DNA of 64,000 nt from Stereocaulon alpinum (lineage: Eukaryota; Ascomycota; Lecanoromycetes; Lecanorales; Stereocaulaceae). Shown piece by piece: positions 1 to 10,431 of the stretch. The translations under genes and the position numbers were made by a program. The DNA lies in assembly GCA_018257865.1 (NCBI GenBank), contig JAEUBA010000044.1:62001-126000 (forward strand), given 5' to 3'. A model generated the notes under the pieces. The model worked only from the letters and a program-made list of their open reading frames with translations. It was not told where the DNA came from and did no database searches. Numbering within the stretch: the first letter of the stretch is position 1; the number at the start of each line of letters is the position of its first letter.

Positions 1-255
1 TTATCTTGAGCGTCGGAAAGCCTTGATTATATCAACCGTGCCGTGTACATGGCCATGGAATCCTTCATGGCAGAGCAGATATGTGTAGGAGCAGACTAAT
101 CTTAACCACCAACCAATTTAACGACCAACACTGATCCTTCCATCGAAGAATAAGAAGACCCCCAACCCCCACGAAACTTTCACGACAGACTAGCATCCAC
201 ATGATCGATCTCACATTACCCACGAAACTCCATATTTGAACTGCAACCCACCATC

Positions 256-852
256 ATGCATCCCCTCTCACTTACAAGCACCCTTCTCTACCTCACTGTC
301 CTCCCTTTCACAACACCCCTAGGGATCAACTGCCGCGGCTCCGGCCTCTGCCCTCTCGCAAGCTGGAACGACAAATCCACTGAAAGCATCACCCAAGTCC
401 TCCGCGACGCCGTCTGGGCCTCCTCAAAACCAAACTCAACCTCCTACAACAACGGCGACCACATCATCTGCGTGTCACAATCCCAGACCCTCACGCTAGG
501 TGGCAGTGTCGCTGGTGCCGCCGGAGAGGCTCCCCTTGTTGGTACTGCGACTGGGACTTTTAGTTTGAGTGGTTCGATCGCTGAAGGCGGGGTATGTCTG
601 TTTCCGCAAGGTGCGAGTTTGACTCTGGGACAGATTAGGCCGTTGACGGATAAGGTGTTGGAACATGGGTGTCACACGTGTGGGAGTGTGCCGATTCATT
701 TTGTTGATCAGGGGAGTAATGATCCGAAAGCTGGCATTTTGACGTTCAATTATGTGTCGAATCCGTATTGCGTGGGGGAGTGTATTAGTGATAATGGGAC
801 TACTAGTCAGAATCGGTTGAGGAGGTCAGCGAAAGTTAGGGAGCGGGTATGA
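256..852 (+). CDS. KP4-like killer protein homologue, secreted
   Basis: A 198-residue single-exon protein. The N terminus is a signal peptide (hydrophobic to about residue 22), followed directly by GINCRGSGLC, the start of the KP4 fold. Further KP4 hallmarks are GDHIICVS (67-74), GGVCLFPQ (111-118), HGCHTCGSVP (138-147) and NDPKAGILTFNYVSNPYC (155-172). Eight cysteines lie at 26, 32, 72, 114, 139, 142, 172 and 176. KP4 was described from a Ustilago virus as a secreted inhibitor of calcium uptake in other fungi; cellular homologues are common in ascomycetes and are thought to act in competition or on hosts. Two oddities are a Gly/Ala/Ser-rich stretch of about 35 residues (76-110) between two conserved strands and a basic Arg-rich C-terminal tail (186-198). 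The frame is open through the insert, so an intron is not needed. Family assignment is firm; activity is not shown. Confidence 0.85.
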   Translation: MHPLSLTSTLLYLTVLPFTTPLGINCRGSGLCPLASWNDKSTESITQVLRDAVWASSKPNSTSYNNGDHIICVSQSQTLTLGGSVAGAAGEAPLVGTATGTFSLSGSIAEGGVCLFPQGASLTLGQIRPLTDKVLEHGCHTCGSVPIHFVDQGSNDPKAGILTFNYVSNPYCVGECISDNGTTSQNRLRRSAKVRERV

Positions 853-1583
853 GGATAGGGATTTCCGGATGGGAGCTGGGAGTTGGTGAGCTGTTGGACA
901 GGTTGAGCATCGCGATGGTTAGAATCTCTTCGTTTGCGGTGGCGAATTCGAGTTGTGAGACACTATGAGCTTCAAGGTCTTTGTTTCTTTTGGCTCCTTT
1001 CTTCTGAAAGTGTTGTATTAGTATGTCTCTTCGCTCTTCCCCTTTCCTCCGTTGCGTTTCTGTACCGTTATATTGGAATCCTCAAGCGATATTAATATAG
1101 AACATTTGCAAAGTTGAACCAGTCCAAAGAGTATTTCAGTGTGGATCATATGCTCAAATTATTAGCCGGACAACGCTCCACGACCTTTTGGCAGTGGAAA
1201 GGCGTGCTTTAGTGAAGGTAGCACTGATGGCGCCAACCGTGAGATGCGCAGAAGGAACCGAACTGTTTCAGCTACCGGATTTCTTGTGTGAGTCGTACAT
1301 GTGCTCAGTCGAAGTCAGCTTCCTGTGATAACAATTTCCCTTCGATTTCTCCAATGTTACAGCCCCATACTAAACCTCATGACCACCACCACGTTTAGTA
1401 TGTTACCCGTATCCGTAAAACAATGGCACACAAACATCAGCTACTACACACTCATAGCAAGGACATTTATAAAATAACAGCTGCAACCCAACGGAGAGCG
1501 TCGCAAGCCTGACGGCTCAATCTTCACTCTACCCGATTCTTTCGAAAGGTCAAAGAACGAACGAGACGCGTCGATCTTCATCG
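853..1583. other. Intergenic, no gene recognised
   Basis: No reading frame with recognisable protein character on either strand. It is the 3' flank of the KP4-like gene and the lead-in to the decayed phosphotransferase. A start for that pseudogene may once have lain here but I cannot see it. Confidence 0.5.
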
Positions 1584-2078
1584 CGAGCAAACACTACTAT
1601 CCCAGTCCCTATAGTCCTGGACTTCGTCGTAGAGAATGATGGTGAGCGGTCCTCACAGCGGAAGGTGTAGCTGGGGCAATAGTTTCGGTCTTAGAACCGA
1701 GACTTGATACGGAAGATAGAGCTACGCTTTCGAGAAATGTCTAAACTTGCCATTACCAGAGTCCTGTCACAGCTGCAGCGTCTTACGTCAAGAAAGCCTG
1801 GCGCGTTAGGTGGTAAAGTTACTCTTACAATCTGGTGAAAGAGGCCTGGGAATGTGTGGTGCCTCCGTTTCTCCCATGATGATCTTGCGCCGCAGAATGT
1901 GCTTGTTGCTCCGGAGTCTCTACAGGTTGTTGCGTTATTGAGATCGGGAGACGAAGCCGATCTCTTCAGCAAGCCTTACAAGTTCCTAGCGGCAGCGTGC
2001 GTTAAATTGCACGATAATGTGTTGTCTTTAGTAGAAGCCTTCTTTGAAACAAGAGATTTTCCTTATCAAATGACGTGA
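1584..2078 (+). pseudogene. Aminoglycoside-phosphotransferase (APH)-like pseudogene
   Basis: One forward frame (positions divisible by 3) carries APH/choline-kinase-like family signatures but is broken by four stops: TAG at 1668, 1680 and 1692 and TGA at 1836. Recognisable parts are TTIPVPIVLDFVVENDG (about 1593-1643, the N-lobe strand and hinge), a helix typical of the family (LIRKIELRFREMSKL, about 1704-1748), and the Brenner catalytic loop HDDLAPQN (HxDxxxxN, near 1875) followed by NVLV. The DFG-like metal site expected after ALL is replaced by RSGDEAD, so it is not readable as an active site. Both ends are missing or unrecognisable. In fungi this family is large and mostly of unknown substrate. 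The intact HxD loop beside several stops suggests fairly recent death. Confidence 0.6.
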
Positions 2079-2587
2079 GCAGGTTGGTTTGCCGTTAGAG
2101 CTCCATAACTCTACCAGAACTCGGCTACTTTACATGCCACGAGGTGTAATTTCTGCTGAAGAGTTGAGGACAATGATCGTCAGGGCATGCGCCCCTAGAG
2201 CACGTGGAACTAGCCCCAATCCATGATGGTTCCGCGGCTGAGATTAGCGAGGAAGCGCTAAGCGTAGATCATCGAGATCTCGGAGCAATGCATCGAGTAT
2301 TCGAACAATACCATAGATACTCTCCCACCCAGCCATGTCTTCATCTGCTGCCCTTTATTGGACCGTTGACCAGGATTCAGGTAGACAATGGTGTGGATCA
2401 CGGATTATACATGGGGAGGTGGAGATGGATGCAATGAGGGTCCAATCATCGTCATGAATCATTACACAATGATCGGCGCCAAAAAGACTATGTCATCATG
2501 ACACCAAGGCCCAAGCTCGCGTGCTAATGTTGATCATAACATTACTTCTCATGGACACGTCTCTCTTGCTGATCCATTCGTCAATAC
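2079..2587. other. Intergenic with an unassigned open frame at 2204-2437 (+)
   Basis: Between the APH-like pseudogene and the GFA gene. A 77-codon open stretch (2204-2437, +, no good ATG) has protein-like composition (for example HRVFEQYHRYSPTQP and HLLPFIGPLTRI) and may be a remnant of the pseudogene's C terminus or of another dead gene. I do not recognise it. Confidence 0.3.
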
Positions 2588-3483
2588 ATGGCCTCTAGAT
2601 TCCTCAGAATCTACCGAGCAGTACCGACTCAAGCTCATTTCAGCACCACGCCACATACTTTCAAGCCAGCATCTCGATCTATCGCTCGCCTGCACCAGGT
2701 CCGATTCCACACCAGCAACAGGAATATGGCACAAGCATCTACATACACAGCTAACGGCGATAATGGCGATCCTGGAGACACGGAAGGCGAGCTCAACCAG
2801 TGGAAGCACCGACCTCCGTATAAGGTCCACGACAACGATGCAAACTTCAATGCTCGCTACGAAGCCAGCTGTCATTGTGGAAAGGTGAAGTATCAATTGA
2901 GCCGGGAGAAGCCATTGGATTCCAAGTACTGTCATTGCACTACTTGTCAAAAGCTCCACGGTAAGCCTACTCTTGTGCATGACCCCTGGGGATGAGTGCC
3001 GCAACCTGACCGTCACTTAGGAGCACCATTCCAATGGGCTGCCATATTCCACAAAGAGGACATTAATTTTACACACGGCCACCACGATCTTGGCTGGTAT
3101 GAGAGCTCCGAGAAGACTACGGTACACAAACTGCCGTGCAAAGTCAGCTGTGCCTACTGTCGTACACCTATCATGGACGAAGGACGAAACATGATACTAT
3201 TGTTCCCAACTCTAATCGACTTCAAGTCTGAGGCAGATCGGAAGAACTTCGAGCCTACGTAAGCTATTCTTCAAACGATGTGCGGACATTACTGACCATA
3301 TTTCCGAGCAGTTGCCACATGTTCTATCCACGGAGAGTCCTAGACATCAATGATGGCAAGCCGAAGTGGTCTGGGATCTCCGGTGAAAGTGAATTGATCG
3401 CTGATACGCCTGAAGAGCATAAGAAGAGGAAACGTGAGGAGGACGAAGAAAAGGCGAACAAAGAGAAGAGGGACGAAAAGTAA
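2588..3483 (+). CDS. GFA/CENP-V (DUF636) Mss4-like zinc protein, probably mitochondrial
   Basis: Three exons: 2588-2960, 3021-3258 and 3312-3483, joined by introns of 60 and 53 nt (GTAAGC...TTAG; GTAAGC...GCAG) that restore one frame of 260 residues. The GFA-type zinc ligands are visible: CHCG (SCHCGKVKY), CHCTTC (YCHCTTCQKLHG, exon-1 end) continuing over the intron into APFQWAAIF, then CAYC (SCAYCRTPI). Members are annotated as glutathione-dependent formaldehyde-activating enzymes, but most fungal DUF636 proteins have no proven reaction. The first 50 residues are rich in Arg, Ser and Thr with few acids, which suggests a mitochondrial presequence; an internal ATG at NMAQAS could give a cytosolic form. 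The C terminus is a highly charged Lys/Glu tail (KKRKREEDEEKANKEKRDEK). Confidence 0.85.
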
Positions 3484-4650
3484 GCGATATAGGGTCAATG
3501 GCCTGGCAGAATATACTTTAAAATTGTAGGGCTACTTCGACAGGAGCTTGCTTAGCTGCAAGTTGCTAGAGTGGTTGCTCGATTGAACTTCGAACGGCTG
3601 TGCTTGCTTTCTATTTCTATATACGTGGCAACCAAGGTTTTCAGATCCAGGGCATCATTACGCTGGCGACCTAACCACCAATCAACGATTAAGTGCGCTT
3701 ACTGTGGGGTGTAATTACCTCATCATGGCGGTATCCTAATTTCATCCCCAACACGAATTAGTATCACCGACTGTTCTAATGGCTTGCCATTGTCGTGAGT
3801 AAGCTTTACTGAATGTCATGGGGCATCTTGTCCTTATCCATTGATTTTCGACTTCATTTGTACTCATGTCATAGATTTTCGCGGGTAAGGTACTTCCAGA
3901 CTCGATCAGTTGCAGCAACTGATGACCGAATCCTGCCTCAAGGTATGCGACTCATTGAGAGAATTGCGGATGATCAGGCGCCTTTTAGTAGTAATACGGG
4001 CAGTGACGGTTGACAGGTCGTTCTTGCTCGATGCTTATTAACTGCGGCAATGCGTCCTTTGGCTACTGTTTCGGATATGAATCGCGAAACCTTCAGTGTA
4101 CCCAAGCCTTTCATTTTAAGTTTAGTATGCGTGGTTACCGTCTGTTTATAGCCAATACATCTGTTTCCGTGTTCCGAAATGCCATGGGCATTGTCAATGA
4201 GTGTTGCAGATCTCAGATGAAGGTAGATTTGAGGCTAGCCTACCGTGACAGGGACCTTGTCGTTTCAGCTTAAAGCACGGCATGACGCTCCCCCACGAAA
4301 ACCAATTTGCGCGCGTATATTCATACACCGTCAATCGGCCTTCTTTAAGCGTGGGAGTAAGGCGCATTGTCGTGGGAAGAAGGCTCCTACCCTCTACCTC
4401 TTACAGTCTCGAAACATCACGTGTAAGCCCCCGGGTTGCAGCCTCCCGTATCCACGTCGATCGCAACGGCCATGGCTGCTGACCGGGGCCCATACTTTAG
4501 TATTGTGGGTCGCTTTCTTACCATTTCCGTGCATGTACAATATATTCGTCTGCAACTTAATATTACCCAAACTCTCAAAATTCCACTTTATGTCTTATCC
4601 TTCCCTAGTCTTGCAAACCCAACCTTTACCCTTTTTTCTTTTACTTCGCG
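3484..4650. other. Intergenic, promoter side of the secreted repeat protein
   Basis: No supported gene. Short open frames here have no family features and no consistent splicing. The last 150 bases before the ATG at 4651 are pyrimidine-rich (for example CCCTTTTTTCTTTTACTTCG), as is usual in fungal 5' leaders. Confidence 0.5.
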
Positions 4651-6825
4651 ATGAACCTCTTCTTCGGCACGTTCGCCGTTACGTACCTGCTTGTTACCAC
4701 TATGTTGTCTCAAGCGATCGCTCAAGACAATTCGGGAGTACTTGTGCTGGCACAAAAGGCCCCACCAGACCCTGTGGGCTCCAGCAATGTCTCACAACCC
4801 CCCACGGATTTGAGCCATCCCCCACCAGCTTCCCCTGTCTCGAGCAATGCTCCACCAGCTCTCCCTTTACCGAGCAACTTTACACCAGCACTCTCGGTCT
4901 CGAGCACTATTTTATCCACTCCCCCGGGTTCGAGTACTCCTCCACCGGCTACCCCGGTCTCGAGCGAAGTCCTCTCAACTCCCCCAAGCTCGAGTGATAT
5001 ACCACCACCCGACCCAGCTTCGATCAATTCCCCACCAGGCTCGAGCAACGTTCCAATAAATCCAGCGCCCGGGAGCGTTGTTCCAACAGCCGCTGGGCTC
5101 TGGACCACTATCCCACTCAACCCGGCGCCCTCAAGTAGCGTCTCACCAACCGTTGGGATTTGGACCGAAATCCCACTAAACCCGGCTCCCTCGAGGGGTG
5201 ATCCACTAGGTCCAGCGACGTCGAGCAGCCTCACACCTGATTTGGCAACGTCAAACAATGCTCCGACAGTGCCAGCACCTTCGAGCAATGTTCCATCAAC
5301 GCCGACACCCCCGAGCGATATTCCACCAACACCAGCGAGCTCCAGCAATGTTCCACCGCCCGTTGCGGCTTCGGGTAATCTTGCGCCCCAAGGGGCATCG
5401 AACGAGGGCCATTCCAACCCAGCACCTCCGAACAATGCCCCGCAAGGCAATTCTTCAGGTGAGACAATTGTAATGTCACAAAACGTTCCACCGAACAACG
5501 CGCCCTCGAACAATCAAGCGTTAGCTTGCCAAAACCCTGGCGGTGTGAATGGAATAGATCCATCATGTTGGGATATATTAGACATGTCAAATTATACCAA
5601 CAATTGGTGGGCAACTAATCAACCCAAATGCGGACCCACAACCAATTTTTCAACATGTTTCTGGGAAATCCACAACATGGGCACTGTAGACTGCACAGGT
5701 GTCAAGCCAGGAGCTTGTCCGGTGCCGGCCACCCAAAATTTGTCACCTCAGGATTGGTACATTGCATATAATATATACGCCATCAACCAAGTCTTCACTT
5801 CACTCTGGATGGCAATCGGAAACGCCAACGTACTTGCGGGAGAGAAAGTTGGTGCAATGGTTGCATACCTGAATCCTCCGCAAAAACAATCAGTCCTTAC
5901 TAACGACATCCTCACCGCCATTAGCGCGTGCATAAACATAATATTGCCCGTCGGAACTCTGTTTCAAAGACATTTCATCGCTTTAACGCAGCAGTCACCC
6001 CCAGTCACCAAATTTCTTTTCCCAATTGGCTCGACACAAAGTCAGGTGACGCAATGGGCGACCATTCAGCAAGAACTCTCACAAATTGTGCAGGCGTACC
6101 AAACAAACGTCTCACAAATCATCCCCACGATAAACAACGACGTAGATCTCTTCGTTACCTTTGCGGAAAGCGGCGCTTTCTCCGTTAATCCTCTTCCAGA
6201 TATGTCCGGCGAATCCGACAAGCTTCTTCTAGGTCTATCCACTTATATCATATCTAAAGCCTTTCAGGCCAACAATATCATCATCGGGCAGTCCACTAAT
6301 ACCGACATCAATCAACTCGTCAACAATTCCACTGGTCAGCTTGCATTCGATCCGGGATGTGCTGGACAGGGCTACAACGATCGAGGAATGTGCGGGCCTT
6401 TCTATTACGACAATGTGACTGGGAATAGCTACTCTATGGACAACCTAGGGGACATGCGTAAGAACTTTACCGAGGAACTGGAGGTCGTGTTAGGTAATTG
6501 GACAACAGGAGATATGCTCTTTGGCGGCGCGTATCGTTGCCAGAATTCTGGCGGTGTCAAGGGGAGTTTGGCTAATACCGTGATTTCTACCAACGGCAAC
6601 GTTAGTCTGGATTGTTTGAGTGATATCCAGGTGTGCGAGTGGAACCTTGCGAGTTTGGATGTCGATCATGAGTTTACGAACTGTGCTTCTCAGACGGGAT
6701 ATGTGATGAATGGGTGTCATAACGGGGGCTGCGGAGATGGTGGGATCAGCGTCAATGTGCCGAATGGATACGTCGGGCGATATCTCGTCAATCCTGGTCC
6801 ACTGGATTGTCTTTGTAATACCTGA
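4651..6825 (+). CDS. Secreted Pro/Ser-repeat protein with Cys-rich C-terminal domain
   Basis: A 724-residue single-exon protein. A signal peptide (residues 1 to about 24, ending SQAIAQ) is followed by about 260 residues of low-complexity tandem repeats with the recurring theme SSNVPPTPAP. These include a longer unit of about 25 residues in two copies sharing LWTTIPLNPAPS / IWTEIPLNPAPS. From about residue 289 (ACQNPGGVNG) a globular, N-glycosylation-rich and Cys-rich domain runs to the end; ACQNPGGVNG and RCQNSGGVKG (near residue 627) look like an internal echo. It is probably a cell-wall or extracellular protein with a heavily O-glycosylated stalk. I recognise the C-terminal domain only as one found in fungal secreted proteins, without known function. 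No GPI signal is visible. The ATG at 4651 gives the signal peptide directly. Confidence 0.8.
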   Translation: MNLFFGTFAVTYLLVTTMLSQAIAQDNSGVLVLAQKAPPDPVGSSNVSQPPTDLSHPPPASPVSSNAPPALPLPSNFTPALSVSSTILSTPPGSSTPPPATPVSSEVLSTPPSSSDIPPPDPASINSPPGSSNVPINPAPGSVVPTAAGLWTTIPLNPAPSSSVSPTVGIWTEIPLNPAPSRGDPLGPATSSSLTPDLATSNNAPTVPAPSSNVPSTPTPPSDIPPTPASSSNVPPPVAASGNLAPQGASNEGHSNPAPPNNAPQGNSSGETIVMSQNVPPNNAPSNNQALACQNPGGVNGIDPSCWDILDMSNYTNNWWATNQPKCGPTTNFSTCFWEIHNMGTVDCTGVKPGACPVPATQNLSPQDWYIAYNIYAINQVFTSLWMAIGNANVLAGEKVGAMVAYLNPPQKQSVLTNDILTAISACINIILPVGTLFQRHFIALTQQSPPVTKFLFPIGSTQSQVTQWATIQQELSQIVQAYQTNVSQIIPTINNDVDLFVTFAESGAFSVNPLPDMSGESDKLLLGLSTYIISKAFQANNIIIGQSTNTDINQLVNNSTGQLAFDPGCAGQGYNDRGMCGPFYYDNVTGNSYSMDNLGDMRKNFTEELEVVLGNWTTGDMLFGGAYRCQNSGGVKGSLANTVISTNGNVSLDCLSDIQVCEWNLASLDVDHEFTNCASQTGYVMNGCHNGGCGDGGISVNVPNGYVGRYLVNPGPLDCLCNT

Positions 6826-9234
6826 AAAAGGTGGGAGGAGAAGGAGGCGGAGTTCTAGTTCTTCGTTTTCGACAGCACGTTTTGTCTCTTTGGACGCTCT
6901 CTCTACGGAGAGGAAGGCAGTTTTCAACATTCAGCATCGTTTCGCGTCCAAGCATGGCGTTATACAATCGGGTGGGAGGAAATATTAGCGTCAGGCAAAC
7001 TGAGCAGGGCGTTCTTGTATGGCTGGTATAGCATAGCAGAGCAGAGCATAGCATAGCATAGCATAGCGATTTCGGACAGTTACCTCTAGGAGAGACTGTT
7101 AGGAAAACAGTATAAAGCAATGAAAAAATTTAACACCCAATATCTACATTTTCTTAATCCCTGTATATCTTGGCTGCAACGTCTATACTTCGAACTATCT
7201 GCTGCGTGATCTTGATCTCTACCAATATCCCACATTTACAACCAATAACCCTTCGCTCTCCTTCCCTCCTTCCATCAAAATATCACACCCCCATCCACAC
7301 CCTCATCAACACCCCCATAACCTCCAAACCCCATCCCTTCCGCTCCCCTCATCCCACCCCCATTCCCTTGCAACTAAACCCCTCTCCTCCCCGCAACCCG
7401 ATCCAACCGCTCCACTCACCTCACTTACCTCGCCAAATAAACAAACAATTACCTCACCCTCTCTCCTTGAAATCAAATCAGGTGGAGATGCTGTAAGCAC
7501 ACGTCACGTTCTCGCGACACCCTATAGTCTGGCTACCGAGTACCTACGATGCCATTTCCTCATTTGTGAACAATACCATAGCATGCTACCGTATGCCCCA
7601 ATCCACTCAATCTCCCACAGAATTCAACCACCAACATCAGCTCTCCCAATGATAAATCCCAAACATCACATCTCCCATCGCCACATCCCGTACTTCTGCA
7701 TCCCCAGTATCACATCTCCACCATTTCCACTAAACCCATCACTCGATGGAAAAACCCATCAGCGTCTGAGCGTCGCTGACACAGCTGGCGATGAGATTAC
7801 AGTAAACCAACCAAAGAAAATGCTAAGTGCCGAATCTCCTGCATCTAAGCTTAATACCTTAGTGCATGCGTATGTGATCGCGTGACATATCTGAAACCGG
7901 TGCTGGGTCCGGACTCTGGTTAAGTAGACCACGCGACACCTCCGTAGCTACTTGGAGGCTGAGTATCTATCTCAGTATAAGCTGCGTGAGCTTGCTCGGC
8001 GTATAGTGGCACGCTAGAGAATAGGCGTGGGGGATCTGGCGGTGAGAGGCGACGAATGCGGTATTTTCTCTATACGGATGTTGGATCCACATATGGGGAT
8101 CTCATGCATGTTTTCTCTTCCCCGTGGGGCTCTGATTGTTAGAGCCGCATGTCTGGATCGCTCGTCATCTGGTGGATTCGTGAGATGATCATGACTCATT
8201 CTTTTGCATATCATTCGTGTCAGCATCACGAGCACTCCCCATACTCCCTTCCCACAGAAGACCGAGGACGGAAAAACCCACTCCCAACACCCCCATCCTC
8301 CTGATCAGAAACACACCGCCATCCCCCTCCCCTTCAGCACATGAGCGATCTCCCCCTCAACCATCGAGATCTGCAATCCGGCTATACATATGTAATCATC
8401 CAGCTCATCGACGTCATACGCGCAGTAGAGCCGCGCGAATGCGCTCGTCGGGCCAGAACCTCCGATACGAGAGCAAGGAGCAAGACGAGTCAGTCGCGCG
8501 CGCATTGCGTAGGCAGGACCCCTGATGCGCGTGTGTGGGGCACGTTTGCGGCTCTGCTTGTTTCGCCGGCTTCGGTGGGGGTGGATTCGGGGATCGTCGG
8601 GTGCAGGGTGGTGGATGGTTTGGGTAAGGGTAGATGAGCAGGGTTTCGTTGTGGCTTGAGAAGTTCGTGATATGTAGGGGTCGAGGACTAATGGAGGTTT
8701 CAGGTAGGTGATGAGGCCCATGAGTAAGCTAGGGATATTGTTTGATGGCTTGGATACTGTTAGCCGGTCTGTAAGAGATGTTGATAGTTGCGATGTGAAG
8801 TTGGTGGAGAAAATGAAGTAGACGAGTGTATTTACTATCTGAAGGCGTGTTTTTGATGCAGGTCAGCTGATTTGATGTCTGCCTTCTGATGAAGCGGCGA
8901 TTTGTGCTAAGGAATGGTGTTTGGCCTAGTCCGTGGCTTGATCGACTATCTATCCCAGGAGCCGTCGTTATGATGACTCCGCTGCCATTGGCTTAGCCAG
9001 TGAATGTAGCTGTCTGGTAAATGCGAAGGCACGGGGTGCTATCAATATTACATTGGGGATGTAGTCGTATCGTAATATAGCAAAACGTTCTGTTAAGTCA
9101 CATTTCCTCCATTTCCAGGATAACCCTTCCATCATGAGACTCTCCATACCATTATCATTGTCATCTAACCATCTCTTCCCCCCTCATATCCCCAATCTAC
9201 CTCAATATAACCCCCCGCGCACACACAACATCAC
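6826..9234. other. 2.4-kb gene-poor region with pyrimidine-rich tracts
   Basis: No supported gene. Two C/A/T-rich stretches on the plus strand (about 7240-7480 and 8225-8350) produce open frames of biased Pro/Ser/His composition, which I regard as compositional artefacts. A pentanucleotide microsatellite sits near the left end. Part of this may be untranslated or regulatory sequence of the flanking genes. Confidence 0.4.
7029..7067. repeat. AGCAT pentanucleotide microsatellite
   Basis: About eight units of AGCAT/GCATA, with two imperfect GCAGA units near the left end, lie about 200 bases after the stop of the 724-residue secreted protein. Confidence 0.85.
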
Positions 9235-9619
9235 CTATAGCAACCCAACAACAATGCCCACAGCACCAGCGCCCACACCCACAGCCCAGCCCCCAGTAGC
9301 CTTCGGCGCCGGGTTGGACTTCGAGCTCGTCGTTCCCACGGTACCGCCTCCAGCACCCACACCCTCACCGCCCGCTGAACCGCCGGTTCCGCCTGATGAA
9401 CCGCCTTCGCCGGCTACGACGCTACCAGAGGAGACGCTGGGCGTGGAGGAGGAGGTGGTGGAGGACATTTGACGGGCTATGAGCTGGAGTGGGTTGTTAG
9501 CTAGGGATTACGAGGAGGGAGGAGTGGTGGTGGAAGGGGAGACTGCTTACGATTGGGTCTGCTGCTGCGAGGGAGAGGAGAGTGCAGAGGAGCAGCAGGG
9601 CGGTTGCTTGGAGGCGCAT
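9235..9619 (-). CDS. Small GPI-anchored Ser/Gly-rich protein (two exons)
   Basis: Assembled by hand. Exon 1 (9619-9551) encodes a clear signal peptide, MRLQATALLLLCTLLSLAAA-DPI. A 67-nt intron (9550-9484) starts GTAAGC, contains a CTAAC branch point 14 nt before its end, and finishes with CAG. Exon 2 (9483-9235) continues in frame as LIARQMSSTTSSSTPSV, then a Ser/Gly-rich linker, then a C-terminal GPI signal: small residues (SNPAPKATGG) followed by a hydrophobic tail (WAVGVGAGAVGIVVGLL). Total 105 residues. There are no cysteines in the mature part, so it is probably a short cell-surface or cell-wall peptide. The plus-strand frame over the same bases is a shadow: it has no signal peptide and is Pro-rich only because it reads opposite Gly/Ser codons. 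Confidence 0.75.
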
Positions 9620-10431
9620 TCTGCTTGCTTGGATTTGATTGTAGTTCTTGCGGGTATTGAGTATGTAGCCGATGATTCGCAGTGTATGGCGAGGAGCTCA
9701 ATGCGGTTTGGTATACACGAGAGCGCAAGAGAAGTGGTCTGGCGCTGCCTCCTCTTCATATCGTACTTCTAGGGAGACTGAATGATGACATCTTCTCCCT
9801 GACATGCTTGCGCTCGACCAATCGTGAGCTCAAGTCGGAGAGACGTCGCGTTGCCGGTTATCCAGAGTGGAATGACTGAGGCAATCCTTTCCCATTCTAT
9901 CGTTGGCGGCTTCGAGCTTATCATTGTCTGGGGTCATGACGAAACTTTTGAAGTTAAGCTAGAACATGGAGGTGGACTATCTAGGTCATAGGGCCGCCGG
10001 GAGCGCCAAGCTTTGCTAGCGTGGTAGACCGGCTCAAGAGGGACGGGATTCAGTATCATATTGTGACTGACCAGCCAGCTTTGGGTCGCCAACCACTCTG
10101 CACCAGACACCAAGCAAAACGCCCAGTCGCATATTGCCATGGGAGGCCGAGAATGAGAGCCGATTTCAGTATGCATCTGGATTTCCATCCAAGGCCCGAC
10201 TCTCATCTTCGCCTTCAAGTCCTGAATCCATCATATATCCTCGAGCACCGGCAACCTCTCATTCCAAGCGGCAGGGCGTTTTGATCTCTTATGTAGATGT
10301 TTGTGATACTCTTCTTCGTCAGCCGAAGTACCACGCCAGCGTCTCAACTTTGACTCTGGTCTTGCGTCCTTAGCGGTACCAATTACGGACCGTCAGTAGC
10401 ACTCTACATACTCTCTGTCTCGCCCTCTACC
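9620..10431. other. Intergenic, no gene recognised
   Basis: The region between the GPI-anchored protein's start and the pseudogene at 10432. Short frames on both strands have no recognisable content. Confidence 0.45.

Noticed and set aside
4722..5513. 263-codon open frame on the minus strand inside the secreted repeat gene
   Set aside because: It mirrors the Pro/Ser repeats (Gly/Leu/Glu-rich) and has no signal or domain; the plus strand has a signal peptide and structured C terminus.
7170..7885. Two plus-strand open frames with His/Pro/Ser bias
   Set aside because: Composition follows the C/A/T-rich tract, the first starts at TTG, and no domain or splice pattern is seen.
9134..9472. 112-codon Pro-rich frame on the plus strand
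   Set aside because: It is the shadow of the GPI-anchored protein on the minus strand, which has signal peptide, intron and anchor signal.
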